Origin: WAOL01 sp964399035
GTDB lineage: Archaea > Thermoproteota > Thermoprotei_A > Sulfolobales > NBVN01
Assembly (NCBI GenBank): GCA_964399035.1
Contig: CAYNPH010000023.1
Span: forward strand, 1 to 13,020
DNA: 13,020 nucleotides
Direction of reading: 5' to 3'
Shown here: positions 1 to 6,037 of the stretch, in pieces
How the letters are laid out: every line of letters begins with the position of its first letter
How positions within the stretch are numbered: position 1 is the first letter of the stretch
Translations under genes and position numbers: made by a program
The notes under the pieces: model-generated
Told to the model about the DNA's origin: nothing
Database searches by the model: none
The model's input: only the letters and a program-made list of their open reading frames with translations

Positions 1-100
1 TCTCGGCCGTGGCGTAGGACTTCTTGTCTAGGGTCTTGCGTAGCTCACGCTTCAGCTTAACCAGCAACCTCAGTAGCTCCAGCTCGGTGCAGACCGCCAT
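1..100 (-). CDS. Partial N-terminus of a small helical protein of unknown function
   Basis: An ATG at 98-100 on the minus strand opens a frame that stays open to the window edge (33 codons: begins MAVCTELELL and ends near SYATAE). The visible part is Leu/Lys/Arg/Glu-rich and looks helical. No family is recognised. The start is supported by a TATA-like stretch (rc CATATTTA, about 122-130) roughly 26 bases upstream, which would give a leaderless transcript as is common in crenarchaea. An inverted repeat surrounds that TATA, so the gene is probably repressed or autoregulated. The gene lies on the far side of the tRNA half from the integrase. It could therefore belong to the same circular element or to a neighbouring one. 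Confidence 0.6.
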   Translation of the reverse strand, partial: MAVCTELELLRLLVKLKRELRKTLDKKSYATAE

Positions 101-112
101 GGGGTACCCCAA

Positions 113-140
113 TAGTAACGGTAAATATGAAGCGTTACTA
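113..140. promoter_or_regulatory. Inverted repeat bracketing the TATA box of the left-edge gene
   Basis: TAGTAACG at 113-120 and its exact reverse complement CGTTACTA at 133-140 flank the 12-base spacer that holds the TATA-like element of the minus-strand gene starting at 100. A dimeric protein bound here would block TBP, so this is a good repressor-operator candidate. A separate 10-base palindrome, GGGGTACCCC (101-110), touches the start codon. Function is inferred from position. Confidence 0.5.
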
Positions 141-296
141 ACTTGAATCGGCATCCTTAGGTGTGTTTTTGATTACGTTTATTTTACCGGTCCTAAACAG
201 TGGGTTGGGTACGCCATTTGTTTTACGTCTTTTATTTTCGGTCGGGTTGAGGAATGCGTTGGGTGTTTACGTGCTGGGTGCCCTTGTCCCTTCGTC

Positions 297-346
297 CTGC
301 CCTTACAAGGCGGAGGTCCGGGGTTCGAGTCCCCGCGGGCCCACCA
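297..346 (+). other. 3' half of tRNA-Val(UAC): attachment (att) site
   Basis: From the anticodon arm onward this matches a tRNA. Anticodon stem CTGCC/GGCGG (297-301/309-313), loop CTTACAA with anticodon TAC (304-306), variable loop AGGTC, T arm CGGGG-TTCGAGT-CCCCG (319-335), acceptor strand CGGGCCC (336-342), discriminator A, and encoded CCA (344-346). No D arm and no 5' acceptor strand (GGGCCCG expected) precede it, so it cannot be a normal tRNA gene. Archaeal tyrosine recombinases commonly cross over in the anticodon loop and carry the tRNA 3' half as attP. An integrase gene begins 296 bases downstream. The single T.G wobble in the 5' anticodon strand fits an element-derived left arm. A split (trans-spliced) tRNA 3' half is a less likely alternative. 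Confidence 0.8.
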
Positions 347-420
347 TTTCCATCAGTTATGTAAAATTTCTATCCAGGGGTACGGGCAGTTTATTATCGT
401 GTTTGTGCAGTGGTGGAGTT

Positions 421-430
421 CCACGCGTGG
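421..430. repeat. 10-bp palindrome CCACGCGTGG
   Basis: A perfect 10-base palindrome lies between the tRNA half and the tandem TGTCATATGACA palindromes. It may be part of the recombination or control region. No function can be shown from sequence. Confidence 0.35.
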
Positions 431-454
431 GTTGTATGAGTTTGCGTTCATTCG

Positions 455-490
455 TGTCATATGACATTGTGTCATTGTTGTCATATGACA
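455..490. promoter_or_regulatory. Tandem palindromes TGTCATATGACA (two copies plus a half site)
   Basis: The 12-base perfect palindrome TGTCATATGACA occurs at 455-466 and 479-490, 24 bases apart, with an extra TGTCAT half site at 470-475. It sits between the att site and the integrase start. Two explanations fit: arm-type binding sites for the integrase or an accessory factor, or an operator for an integrase repressor. I found no other copy of the full palindrome in the window. Confidence 0.6.
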
Positions 491-549
491 GTTTTCATTC
501 TCTGCATTCTACTTTAGAGACCATGAAGTCACCCGTGATTTTTGGGTCT

Positions 550-604
550 ACGCCCCACCGCAGGGCGGAGGTCCGGGTCGGGTGTTCGCCCGCGTGGTGG
601 GCGT
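550..604 (+). other. GC-rich foldable sequence with a copy of tRNA positions 39-52
   Basis: The outer arms 550-559 and 596-604 pair as ACGCCC(C)ACC with GGTGGGCGT, leaving one bulged C. The helix can extend inward by a G.U and a C-G pair. Inside, 579-592 forms a five-pair hairpin closed by the loop GTTC. GGCGGAGGTCCGGG at 564-577 is identical to 309-322 of the tRNA half. It could be a structured leader or small RNA, a decayed second att copy, or a secondary recombination site. I see no complete tRNA cloverleaf. Confidence 0.4.
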
Positions 605-641
605 TGGTCCGGGGTGAGCGTTTCTTAAGTTCCTTACTTTT

Positions 642-1949
642 GTGGGGGTGGTTGCCGTGGTGGTGCTGACTCCGGCGGAGGTCGCGAGGATCGGTCAGGA
701 GGTGAGGCTGAAGATACTTGAGTACGTCCTGGCTAAGGGCGTGAGGCCCAGGGACCTGGGCGTTACGTCGTCCCTCATAGCTAAGGTGAAGCACGGCTAC
801 AGGTCCGTTAGCGACGCGCTGCTTGTGGCGGCCCTCAGGTACCTGTCCCCGGACGAGTTCCGGGCCATTGCGGGGGAGCCGGAGGCGGTGGTGCTGCGGC
901 CCGGCGCCCTCGGCAGGCTGAGTCAGGCGGAGAAGGCGTTCATCGCGAAGGTGGTGGTTCAGGACCCCGAGCTCCGCTCCCTGATCAGGTCCTACCTCAA
1001 GGACGCGGAGCAGGAGGACCTGGACGAGGGCCACACGTACACGGTAACTAAGCGGCAGCTCGAGGAGTTCGTCAGGGTCCTTAAGGCGAGGAGGGTGTCG
1101 GACGCGACCCTGAAGGACCGCGTGAGGTACCTGACGGCGGCGCTGACGGACCTCAACTTCACGCTGTCCCCCTCTAGGCTCAGGGACTACGTGGCGGACC
1201 TGGCGGGAAGGAGCCCGGATAGGGCCGCGCACGTGGCTAAGGCCCTGAAGATATTCGCTAAGCACGTGCTCCGCGACAGGGTGCTGTACGACTCCTTCAC
1301 TACGCCGCGGCCGCCGGAGCGCCTATGGCGCGACGACGTGCCGACGCTGGAGGAGGTTAAGGCCGTTGCTAAGGCCGTGGAGTGGGTTCCGGCCAAGGCG
1401 TACTTCGCCCTGCTGGCGGAGACCGGGCTCAGGCCGGGGGAGGTCCTAAACGCCAAGCTGGGCTGGCTGCAGCTCGACGAGGCGATGCTCGTGCCGGCGA
1501 AGGACGCGGGGGCCGCGGTGAGGGGCTCCAAGCGCTCGTACGTCGCCATGTTCTCCTGGAGGTTAAGGGACTTCCTCAGGGATGAGTACCTCCCCCGGAG
1601 GCTGAGGGACGTGAGGGCCTCGGAGTCCCGCACGGCCAACCTGGGCAGGGACCCGGCGGTCGTGAGGGCCAAGCTCTTCCCGTACAGGCCCTCGAGGCTC
1701 AGGGCGGCGGTGTACGAGGCCATGGATAAGGCCCTAGGAAGGAGGTTCCCGCTGTACTCCCTCAGGCACTTCTTCACCACCTACATGACCTCACGCGGCG
1801 TGCCGCCCCTCTACATAAACGTGTGGCAGGGCCGGATCCCGCCGAGGGAATTCAAGGTAATGCAGCAACACTACATGGGCGTGTGGCTGGAGGACCTGAG
1901 GCGGAAGTACGACTCCGCGGGCCTGTGCATCCTGTGCGAGGACCGGTGA
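642..1949 (+). CDS. int: Archaeal tyrosine recombinase (integrase)
   Basis: Site-specific recombinase that would integrate or excise the element at the adjacent tRNA-Val site through a 3'-phosphotyrosine intermediate. Motifs, numbered from 642: catalytic Arg264 in ETGLRPGEVL; box II YSLRHFF with Arg375 and His376 (the usual first His/Lys of HxxR is Tyr372); a WQGR motif; and the probable nucleophile Tyr411 in QQHYMG. The C-terminus ends with a CxxC pair (429/432). Residues about 1-130 are Arg/Leu-rich and unassigned, and about 135-230 fits a core-binding domain. At about 435 residues it is full length and not split, unlike SSV-type integrated copies, so it resembles the pNOB8 type. GTG codons at 642, 648, 657, 660 and 663 could each start it. 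GGGGGTGG at 644-651 favours 657 or 660; the outermost start is given. Confidence 0.88.
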   Translation: MGVVAVVVLTPAEVARIGQEVRLKILEYVLAKGVRPRDLGVTSSLIAKVKHGYRSVSDALLVAALRYLSPDEFRAIAGEPEAVVLRPGALGRLSQAEKAFIAKVVVQDPELRSLIRSYLKDAEQEDLDEGHTYTVTKRQLEEFVRVLKARRVSDATLKDRVRYLTAALTDLNFTLSPSRLRDYVADLAGRSPDRAAHVAKALKIFAKHVLRDRVLYDSFTTPRPPERLWRDDVPTLEEVKAVAKAVEWVPAKAYFALLAETGLRPGEVLNAKLGWLQLDEAMLVPAKDAGAAVRGSKRSYVAMFSWRLRDFLRDEYLPRRLRDVRASESRTANLGRDPAVVRAKLFPYRPSRLRAAVYEAMDKALGRRFPLYSLRHFFTTYMTSRGVPPLYINVWQGRIPPREFKVMQQHYMGVWLEDLRRKYDSAGLCILCEDR

Positions 1950-1966
1950 TGGCTGGGCTTCCCTTA

Positions 1967-2073
1967 CCTTCACATGCTTCCTTCACATAACATCTTCACG
2001 CCTGACCTTCACGTTCAGGGCCCGTTGTAATTAGGGTGTTCGTGAAGGAATTATGTGAAGGATTACTTCACGC
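1967..2073. repeat. Cluster of seven CTTCAC units (iteron-like)
   Basis: CTTCAC occurs five times on the plus strand, within CCTTCACAT (1967-1975), CCTTCACATAA (1980-1990), CTTCACGC (1994-2001), CCTTCACG (2006-2013) and CTTCACGC (2066-2073). It occurs twice inverted, within CGTGAAGG (2041-2048) and TTATGTGAAGG (2051-2061). The 11-mers at 1980 and 2051 are exact inverses. The cluster fills the gap between the integrase stop and the RHH gene, and the inverted copy at 2051 overlaps a TATA-like AATTATGT about 35 bases before that gene. It may be an autoregulatory operator, a partition site or a replication origin. The choice among these is inference. Confidence 0.65.
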
Positions 2074-2089
2074 ATGAGGGTGGGGGACC

Positions 2090-2353
2090 GTGCCCCGCGT
2101 CTGGCTCTGGGTAAGGAAGTGGATGTACGAGGACCTCGAGCGCGAGGCCGCGCAGAGAGGCATAGGCGTGGACGACCTCATCCTGAGCATCGTGGAGGAC
2201 TACGTGAAGGGCAGGCTCAGACCCGCCGACGCGTGCCGGGCCGACGGCTCGGAGATCCGAGCCCTGAGGGCCAGGGTGGACAGGCTCGAGGAGGAAGTAG
2301 CCGAGCTGAGAACATTGGTGAGATCCTTGCTACACTCTGCGCGGTCTGGCTAG
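2090..2353 (+). CDS. Ribbon-helix-helix-like DNA-binding protein with leucine zipper
   Basis: 87-residue protein. Residues 3-10 (RVWLWVRK) suit a beta strand, followed by two helices, 12-22 and 27-39 (VDDLILSIVEDYV), in a CopG/MetJ-like ribbon-helix-helix arrangement. Residues 56-80 form an exact heptad series (I56, L59, V63, L66, V70, L73, V77, L80), so a parallel coiled coil is very likely. The start is GTG at 2090, with GAGGGTGGGGG just upstream. The gene directly follows the CTTCAC cluster, which is its natural candidate binding site. RHH proteins on archaeal plasmids act as repressors, copy-number controllers or partition factors. Which of these applies cannot be told here. It faces the ATPase gene at 2392 convergently across 38 bases. 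Confidence 0.72.
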   Translation: MPRVWLWVRKWMYEDLEREAAQRGIGVDDLILSIVEDYVKGRLRPADACRADGSEIRALRARVDRLEEEVAELRTLVRSLLHSARSG

Positions 2354-2391
2354 TTTCGGGGCCTCACCTTATTTAGGAGAGGCGATGGTGA

Positions 2392-3624
2392 TTAGGAGGT
2401 CTCGGCTCGGAAGTACACCGCTATTGCAGGGTCGCCTATCACGTACTCGACTCCCTTATCTTTCTGGTTTCTTGTTAGTATGTCGTACTTCATGAGGAGT
2501 TTAATGATGTGGTTAAAGGTGCCTGTACTTAGGCCCGTGATCCTCTTTAAGTCGGTGGGTTTTCCTATGCCCTTAGCCACGTAGTCCAGTATCTTAAGTG
2601 CGGTGGTATACGTTGCGGCACCTCTTAATCTCCTCCTCAGCTCTACCAGCTCTTCCAAGCACGCGGTTTTCATCATGGTGAGGGTTGCTTCGACCGCGTT
2701 GCTTAAGGCTTTTAGGGGTTCTCCGTAGGCGTGGTATGATAGGACGTACCTCCGCCCGTACTCGGTCAGCCAGCCGGCCACACCTCCGCTGATCCTGTGT
2801 CCTTCCTCGAGGACTCTGTCGGTGTACTCGACTCCATGATCTGTGAATGCTTTGCGGAGCAGTTCGTGTGACTCGCGGGGGGTGAGCGGCTTCATGCGTA
2901 TTTGACTGGTTCTCTGGATGAGTTCCTCGTGCTGAATTATGCTTTCCGTCAGCCTTATCCTGGATCCGGAAACCACTACCCTGATGTGGGTTAGGGTGTC
3001 GTGGGCGTACGCGAGTGTTTGGGGTACCTCGTCCTTAGCGCCTCTTAGTCTGCCCATTATTTCGTGTAGTTCATCGAGGAATACGATGCATGTTAGTTTC
3101 TTTTCCGAGCACACGTCCTCGATTAGTTCGAATACGTCTCTGAATCCCTCCAGTAAACCCTCACTCACGGCTTTCCTTACGCGTGTTTTGCTTACCCCTC
3201 CCTTGACGATTACGGCGCTAATGCCCGCATTCTCCGTTACGTGTTCCTCGTACAGTATCCTCTCTAGTAGGGCGTCCCTGTACCGTCTGACCGCGTTGTT
3301 TCCCGTCGGAATTCTTTCTGAGGCCCTGTAGCCGTTGAGTACCGCGTGTAGTGCCGCCACCCTGCTGTTGACTCCCCGGAAATCGGCGTGGATTAGAACC
3401 GTTGATTCGGGGGGCGCGGCGCCCTGCGTCACCGCCGCCGCGTACGCGGTCAGTACCAAGCTGGTCTTACCTATTCTTCGGGGACCCAGCACGGCCGTTA
3501 CGGTCCTTCTTGATGTGAGGTTTCCTATGACTTCACTCAGTTCTTCCCGGTAGCCGTAAAATTCGTTTAGGGCGTGTTTCGGCCCTTCCTTCAGGTACCC
3601 GCGGAACATTTCCTCCCGGTTCAA
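2392..3624 (-). CDS. Archaeal ATPase (Pfam Arch_ATPase type, STAND-related)
   Basis: 410-residue P-loop NTPase. Walker A is GPRRIGKTS (G47-S55, Lys53). Walker B is CIVFLDELHEI (Asp184, Glu185). A sensor-like VVVSGSR follows at about 217-222. The C-terminal part (about 343-405) reads as a winged helix (KILDYVAKG...STGTFNHIIKLLMKYDIL) ending with the family's typical Y..GDP motif. The family is abundant in crenarchaeal genomes and mobile elements, and its role is usually unknown; regulatory or defence-like functions have been proposed. The start is TTG at 3624, with GGGGAG just upstream and a TATA at 3654-3664. The ATG at codon 6 is a weaker alternative. The gene is divergent from 3845. Its plus strand is G+T rich although the gene is on the minus strand. 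Confidence 0.88.
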   Translation of the reverse strand: MNREEMFRGYLKEGPKHALNEFYGYREELSEVIGNLTSRRTVTAVLGPRRIGKTSLVLTAYAAAVTQGAAPPESTVLIHADFRGVNSRVAALHAVLNGYRASERIPTGNNAVRRYRDALLERILYEEHVTENAGISAVIVKGGVSKTRVRKAVSEGLLEGFRDVFELIEDVCSEKKLTCIVFLDELHEIMGRLRGAKDEVPQTLAYAHDTLTHIRVVVSGSRIRLTESIIQHEELIQRTSQIRMKPLTPRESHELLRKAFTDHGVEYTDRVLEEGHRISGGVAGWLTEYGRRYVLSYHAYGEPLKALSNAVEATLTMMKTACLEELVELRRRLRGAATYTTALKILDYVAKGIGKPTDLKRITGLSTGTFNHIIKLLMKYDILTRNQKDKGVEYVIGDPAIAVYFRAETS

Positions 3625-3653
3625 TGCTCCCCGATTGTTTTGGGGGTACGGTG

Positions 3654-3664
3654 CTTATATTTAT
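3654..3664 (-). promoter_or_regulatory. TATA box of the archaeal ATPase gene
   Basis: On the minus strand this reads ATAAATATAAG. It lies about 30-40 bases before the TTG start, the spacing expected for a short-leader archaeal transcript. Confidence 0.5.
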
Positions 3665-3681
3665 GTCGGTGTGACGGTAGT

Positions 3682-3700
3682 TTATGGACTTAGTCCATAA
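3682..3700. promoter_or_regulatory. 19-bp perfect palindrome between divergent genes
   Basis: TTATGGACTTAGTCCATAA is two exact 9-base arms around a single T. It sits just upstream of the ATPase TATA box in the intergenic region shared with the divergent gene at 3845. The size and position fit an operator for a dimeric regulator. The 87-residue RHH protein and the 225-residue protein encoded next door are possible binders, but nothing in the sequence shows it. Confidence 0.55.
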
Positions 3701-3800
3701 GTTGCTTTCCGGAGACCGTCGATTTACGCGTGATGTTTCTCGGGGCATGTTCCGGTGTTTTTCTGTGTTACGTTAAGTTACCGTTGTTTTAGTTGATCTG

Positions 3801-3814
3801 TTAAGTATACTTAA
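3801..3814. promoter_or_regulatory. 14-bp palindrome TTAAGTATACTTAA overlapping a promoter
   Basis: A perfect palindrome that contains a TATA-box-like core (GTATACTTAA). Transcription starting about 25 bases beyond its centre would begin near 3834. That is upstream of the GTG at 3845 but downstream of the ATG at 3830, and is one reason for choosing 3845 as the start of the next gene. Confidence 0.45.
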
Positions 3815-3844
3815 TAGCCTTGAAACCCTATGTTGGTAGGGTGT

Positions 3845-4507
3845 GTGCCGTTGCCTAAGGTGTCCGTCAGTGTTCCTAAGTCTTTGTTGGAGGAGGCGCG
3901 CGTCGGTCGGGAGGAGGTAGCGGTTATGGCTAAGGAACTCCTGGTTAAGTGGGCCAGGTTGCGGGGTAGGTTGGAGGAGAAGCGCAGGATTATTGCGTCC
4001 CTTACCGAGCGGATTATTAAGGGTATCGGCGGGGTTGAGGGGGCCCTGGTCGTTAGGGGGGACGGGTCCGTTGACTATATGGGGTGCCTGTACAGGGGTT
4101 TGCTCATGAGGATGGGGGATGTCTTGAGCAGTGCCGAGGTCTTACTGGAACTCCTTAAGGACACGGAGACCGTGGAGTCGGGTAAGTTAATGTATGGGGT
4201 GCTACAGGATAGGGTGAGGAGGCTTAGGGAGGATGTCGAGTTCCTGCACGCGCTCGTGATGGGTCTGGCTTCAGGCGGGTTTAAGGACTCCGCTAAGGGC
4301 TTGGCGGAAGCGATGTTCGCACATGTCATCGCCGACACCGTCGCGCTCGCGTCGGCCACCGCGTGCGCTTCCCTCTCGCTGATGAAGTTGTTGCGGGAGG
4401 GTGAGGAACTCGCGGCCCGCATGGAGGGTGAGTTGCAGAGGGTGCTTAAGGAGCTCGAGAAGAAGTCCGGCAGGATCGGTGGTGCGGGGCCCTCAACCAG
4501 GATGTAG
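3845..4507 (+). CDS. Helical protein with possible RHH-like N-terminus, function unknown
   Basis: About 220 residues, not recognised as a known family. From GTG 3845 it begins MPLPKVSVSVPKSLLEEA, a strand-then-helix pattern like the start of an RHH domain, though the second helix is not clear. Almost all the rest is predicted helical: a charged segment (RGRLEEKRRIIASLTERI), a middle region with two long helices, an Ala/Ser-rich apolar stretch (VIADTVALASATACASLSLM) that could be a packed or membrane-associated helix, and a charged C-terminal coiled-coil-like tail. The ATG at 3830 is the alternative start, adding five residues. Thirteen bases separate it from the two-TM gene, so they are probably co-transcribed. 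Its role may lie with the membrane proteins that follow. Confidence 0.7.
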   Translation: MPLPKVSVSVPKSLLEEARVGREEVAVMAKELLVKWARLRGRLEEKRRIIASLTERIIKGIGGVEGALVVRGDGSVDYMGCLYRGLLMRMGDVLSSAEVLLELLKDTETVESGKLMYGVLQDRVRRLREDVEFLHALVMGLASGGFKDSAKGLAEAMFAHVIADTVALASATACASLSLMKLLREGEELAARMEGELQRVLKELEKKSGRIGGAGPSTRM

Positions 4508-4520
4508 GGGCGGGGCCGCG

Positions 4521-4748
4521 GTGAGGAAGGTTAAATTAACGTGGTCCGGTACAATCGTGTTGATCACGTTATTTACACTCTTGACCCTGCTACCATTGTC
4601 ACATAGCTTACAGGGTTATTTTCAAAGGAACCCTTCTCTCGGAACCGTGTGCTTGATTCTTATCATAGTTCTTCCCTTAGTCTTAGTCTCTGAGTCTATT
4701 GTTTATTCTCCTAACCTGGGGTTAGGGAAGCGGTGGATAGATTGCTAG
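4521..4748 (+). CDS. Small two-TM membrane protein (75 aa), possible pilin-like subunit
   Basis: GTG at 4521, preceded by a GGGGCGGGG purine tract 13 bases after the previous stop. Frame: MRKVKLTWSG, then TM1 about 11-27 (TIVLITLFTLLTLLPL), a short polar loop with SLQGYFQRNPSLG, TM2 about 41-57 (TVCLILIIVLPLVLV), and a tail ending RWIDC. The frame stays open upstream to 4401, but that part overlaps the preceding gene and has shadow-like Arg/Gly/Ser composition. Two short TM helices joined by a small loop is the architecture of conjugative-type pilins (VirB2/TrbC, and the crenarchaeal Ced/Ted pilins) but also of many unrelated small proteins. The pilin idea rests on the neighbours and is inference. 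Confidence 0.65.
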   Translation: MRKVKLTWSGTIVLITLFTLLTLLPLSHSLQGYFQRNPSLGTVCLILIIVLPLVLVSESIVYSPNLGLGKRWIDC

Positions 4749-4761
4749 GGGATACGTGCCT

Positions 4762-4779
4762 CATGCGTGTTGCATGCGT
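4762..4779. repeat. CATGCGT direct repeat upstream of the membrane-protein gene
   Basis: CATGCGT occurs at 4762-4768 and 4773-4779, 11 bases apart, which is about one helical turn and so the same face of the DNA. It lies in the 121-base gap before the polytopic membrane protein. The gap also holds TATA-like CTTATCTTA (4823-4831) and ATTAAAAT (4841-4848). It may be a regulator site; evidence is positional only. Confidence 0.35.
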
Positions 4780-4869
4780 AATATTCCTGCATTTCACTTC
4801 GCTACCTTCACCATCTCTTTATCTTATCTTAACATACACCATTAAAATAGAGGCGGTGGGGTGTGCACG

Positions 4870-5931
4870 ATGAGACCGCAAATACTCGTAAAGTTCATTG
4901 CGATGATATTTGTTGCGGTAGCGATAGCGACAATTACGTTGAATACCACAGCGCTCATGATACAACTAGGTAAATTACCAGCAAAAATTAAGCCAATTAT
5001 TGAAGTCCTTGGAAATATATTCATGTGGCTCTTCCTGATCTCCGGCAATGTTATCTTCTCGTTGTACAACGTATTAGTATTGAGGAGAAAACCTCTGAGT
5101 TTTGTGCTGCATGACCTCGCCCGGTGCTTTGCGGTCGGTTTCTTTTTGGCTGTAGATATCGCGTTGATGGTTGCATCCCTGCTGATCGTTGTGGGCATAA
5201 TCCTGTATCCCATCCTACACTCCCTCATCACGCTACCCGGTGATAGGGCGCAGATAGTCTGTGGAGTAATACTCACGACGATCGCCTTAGCGACATACAT
5301 TAGGTTAACCCGAATCCTGGACACACAAAGCCCCCCGTCAACGCTTTTTGAGGTGTTCTACAACGCTATGCGCAACCAGGCACCATTCCGAGACTACGTG
5401 AAATCAGAGGTTCCCCTGATTACCACACTTAAAGGATCATCTACCGCAAAGAAACTGACGGCAGCATTGCTCATGCTCCTGCTCTTTATAATGCCCATCG
5501 CACTCCCAATAATCGGCGCCGTGACGAAGCCACCAGTAAATGCGCGGATCGCCTTAGCAACATTGTTTGCCTTCCTACCAATCCTTTCATTCGCACCAGC
5601 GTTCCTAATAGACATCATTGAGAGTAAAGAAACCGGGAAATCGACGCCCTTCTTCTCATCAATAATTATGTTGCATGTGTTTTACGTAATGATACTGTAC
5701 CCTATATACCTCGCAACGAGCACATACCTCGTAACGGACACAAACACGAATGTAGCAACCGCAACAACGGCATCACCCTCCACCCTAATAACAGCACTGC
5801 TACTATACCTCACTACAATCAACTACCTACGATGCACGGACGTAATAACCATAACAACAGGGGAAACCAAACAAAAACCAAAGAAAACACAAAACATAGT
5901 GCGTGGGCATGGTGATGTGATGGAGCATTAA
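4870..5931 (+). CDS. Polytopic membrane protein (about 8 TM), unknown; CedA/VirB6-like role possible
   Basis: 353 residues from ATG 4870 (GGTGGGG lies 8 bases upstream; GTG 4861 would add three residues). Hydrophobic segments, by residue from 4870, lie near 6-27, 46-68, 83-108, 120-138, 193-214, 222-244, 260-282 and 297-315. A soluble stretch of about 50 residues sits between TM4 and TM5, and there is a basic tail (KQKPKKTQ). No family motif is recognised. Position between a two-TM protein and a HerA/VirB4-type ATPase matches the channel component of crenarchaeal DNA-transfer systems, but similarity is of layout only. Codon use shifts within the gene. The first 400 bases are mixed, while from about 5300 the coding strand is strongly A+C rich (44 of 60 bases in 5761-5820). 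Confidence 0.75.
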   Translation: MRPQILVKFIAMIFVAVAIATITLNTTALMIQLGKLPAKIKPIIEVLGNIFMWLFLISGNVIFSLYNVLVLRRKPLSFVLHDLARCFAVGFFLAVDIALMVASLLIVVGIILYPILHSLITLPGDRAQIVCGVILTTIALATYIRLTRILDTQSPPSTLFEVFYNAMRNQAPFRDYVKSEVPLITTLKGSSTAKKLTAALLMLLLFIMPIALPIIGAVTKPPVNARIALATLFAFLPILSFAPAFLIDIIESKETGKSTPFFSSIIMLHVFYVMILYPIYLATSTYLVTDTNTNVATATTASPSTLITALLLYLTTINYLRCTDVITITTGETKQKPKKTQNIVRGHGDVMEH

Positions 5932-6037
5932 TGACTTAACTCAGGCCCGTCAAGTAAGTAATTGTTAAATGGGCGGGGCGCGGAGTTCGGAATGTAATGG
6001 AGTGTTTTACCGGCGTGTAATGGCCGTGACGTAAAAA
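5932..6037. other. Convergent intergenic gap with TGTAATGG repeats
   Basis: Lies between two gene 3' ends, so termination of both transcripts is expected here. TGTAATGG occurs at 5993-6000 and 6016-6023, 23 bases apart. There is no clear hairpin terminator; archaeal terminators are mainly T tracts, and only short ones (TGTTTT) are visible. Confidence 0.35.

Noticed and set aside
271..346. Complete tRNA-Val gene
   Set aside because: The 5' acceptor strand and D arm are missing, and the bases before 297 cannot pair with CGGGCCC.
163..669. 168-codon plus-strand frame across the att region
   Set aside because: It runs through the tRNA half and the palindromes with Ser/Gly/Leu-rich low-information sequence. 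No domain is visible, and it is unlikely to be coding.
2074..2376. Alternative frame overlapping the RHH gene
   Set aside because: Arg/Gly-rich composition typical of a shadow frame. The other frame has a perfect heptad repeat and an RHH-like fold.
4401..4520. Upstream extension of the 75-residue two-TM protein
   Set aside because: The 40 extra codons overlap the previous gene and have Arg/Gly/Ser-rich shadow composition. GTG 4521 follows a purine tract and gives a clean membrane protein.
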